Of a stretch of 6,142 nt of DNA, positions 5,908 to 6,142 are shown piece after piece. A program made the translations under genes and the position numbers. Below the pieces are notes generated by a model. That model did no database searches. It was not told the origin of the DNA and saw only the letters and a program-made list of their open reading frames with translations. Each line of letters starts with the position of its first letter. Positions within the stretch are counted from its first letter, which is position 1. This stretch comes from Micrococcaceae bacterium UBA3381 (lineage in GTDB: Bacteria > Actinomycetota > Actinomycetes > Actinomycetales > Micrococcaceae): the NCBI GenBank assembly GCA_002358975.1, contig DEPX01000079.1, positions 1,444 to 7,585 of the forward strand, read 5' to 3'.

Positions 5908-5918
5908 ATGCTAAGCAT
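5908..5918. promoter_or_regulatory. 11-bp palindrome, candidate operator
   Basis: ATGCT-A-AGCAT is a perfect palindrome around a central A. It lies between the terminator and the TPP-enzyme gene and overlaps a -10-like TATGCT (5907-5912), which would suit a repressor site. It is short enough to arise by chance, and no regulator gene is in the window. Weak call. Confidence 0.25.
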
Positions 5919-5919
5919 T

Positions 5920-5947
5920 TGGTGCTGATGAGGTGACTGATGGTGCT
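5920..5947 (+). repeat. Direct repeat TGGTGCT spaced 21 bases apart
   Basis: TGGTGCT occurs at 5920-5926 and again at 5941-5947, exactly 21 bases apart. That is two helical turns, so both copies face the same side of the DNA. The first is followed by GATGAGG and the second by AACTCAGG, giving partial further similarity. The spacing fits a pair of activator half-sites upstream of the TPP-enzyme gene, but the repeat is short. Confidence 0.25.
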
Positions 5948-6042
5948 AACTCAGGTGGTCACAGTTTACCAGTCAACCAGATTGATACTCGCATCGCTGC
6001 TGGGATCAGCATTCAAAATTTCCAACGGAGGCGATCATTACT

Positions 6043-6142
6043 GTGACTATTATCCCTGTGAAGACAGTATCGACCATGGTTGGGGAGACTCTCTATGAAC
6101 TCGGTGCCCGCAACGTTTTCGGCGTAGTCGGCAGTGGCAACT
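6043..6142 (+). CDS. Thiamine-pyrophosphate-dependent enzyme, N-terminus only
   Basis: The last 100 bases encode the first 33 residues of a protein that runs off the window. After TVSTMVGETLYELGARNVFG comes VVGSGN, the typical opening of the N-terminal pyrimidine-binding domain of the acetolactate synthase/benzoylformate decarboxylase family. The catalytic Glu that activates the cofactor lies beyond the window. The GTG at 6043 is chosen because GGAGG (6027-6031) lies eleven bases upstream; the in-frame ATG at 6076 would remove the start of the conserved helix. Members act on 2-oxo acids such as pyruvate, by decarboxylation or by joining to another carbonyl. Here a 2-oxo acid or pyruvate from the aldolase step could be its substrate, but the terminator and 254-base gap mean it is probably a separate transcript. 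The family call is sound; the specific reaction cannot be given. Confidence 0.75.
   Translation, partial: MTIIPVKTVSTMVGETLYELGARNVFGVVGSGN

Larger units (their letters stand above)
5789..6042 (+). other. Non-coding region between the small protein and the TPP-enzyme gene
   Basis: These 254 bases hold the terminator hairpin at 5842-5877 in their first third, then an AT-richer stretch with a palindrome (5908-5918) and a spaced direct repeat (5920-5947). They end in the GGAGG ribosome site (6027-6031) of the TPP enzyme. TATGCT 5907-5912 could be a -10 element, but I find no matching -35. The layout suggests that one operon ends and a separately regulated one begins here. Confidence 0.5.

Noticed and set aside
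5940..6098. 52-codon open frame starting ATG at 5940 and overlapping the TPP-enzyme start
   Set aside because: It runs out of frame into the conserved N-terminus of the TPP enzyme, its residues (HYCDYYPCEDS) look like no protein family, and its ribosome site is poor.
1..6142. Search for CRISPR arrays, insertion-sequence ends, tRNA genes and attachment sites
   Set aside because: I saw no regularly spaced repeats, transposase fragments, terminal inverted repeats or cloverleaf-like segments in the non-coding stretches.

Overview
The window looks like part of an aromatic-ring catabolic cluster from a moderate-GC actinobacterium (Rhodococcus, Arthrobacter, Brevibacterium or Corynebacterium type). 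The organism call is inference. It rests on GTG starts beside strong GGAGG-type ribosome sites, a GC-rich terminator hairpin with only a short T-run, and resemblance to actinobacterial ring-hydroxylating dioxygenases. TTA leucine codons are tolerated, which argues against Streptomyces-like genomes. All genes lie on the + strand.

Layout: (1) 1-1162 is a 5'-truncated MFS transporter of the CynX/NimT type, probably the uptake or efflux partner of the pathway. (2) 1163-1400 is a non-coding stretch with several nested hairpins ending in a strong Shine-Dalgarno; it is the likely start and 5' leader of the catabolic operon. (3) 1401-1658 and 1658-2503 encode the small (LigA-like) and catalytic (LigB-like) subunits of a class III extradiol ring-cleavage dioxygenase, joined by a TAATG overlap. 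(4) 2584-3630 is a Schiff-base hydratase-aldolase of the NahE/PhdJ branch of the dihydrodipicolinate synthase family. (5) 3635-4954 and 4958-5494 are the alpha and beta subunits of a naphthalene-dioxygenase-like Rieske non-heme iron oxygenase. (6) 5510-5788 is a 92-residue protein of unknown function. (7) 5789-6042 is non-coding and holds a 14-bp terminator hairpin, a palindrome and a spaced direct repeat. (8) 6043 to the window end is the N-terminus of a thiamine-pyrophosphate-dependent enzyme.

How the genes fit together (inference): the Rieske oxygenase makes a cis-dihydrodiol from an aromatic substrate. A dehydrogenase not present here rearomatises it to a catechol-type diol. The LigAB-type enzyme opens the ring by meta cleavage, and the aldolase splits a benzylidenepyruvate-like product into an aromatic aldehyde and pyruvate. 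Ferredoxin, reductase, diol dehydrogenase and any isomerase must lie outside the window. The substrate cannot be read from the sequence; a fused bicyclic/polycyclic or heterocyclic aromatic is most consistent with the hydratase-aldolase.

Most interesting points: the pairing of a class III (LigAB) cleavage enzyme with a NahE-type aldolase, a Glu where LigB has the catalytic-pocket His of its DHG motif, the structured leader before the operon, and the unidentified 92-residue protein attached to the dioxygenase genes.
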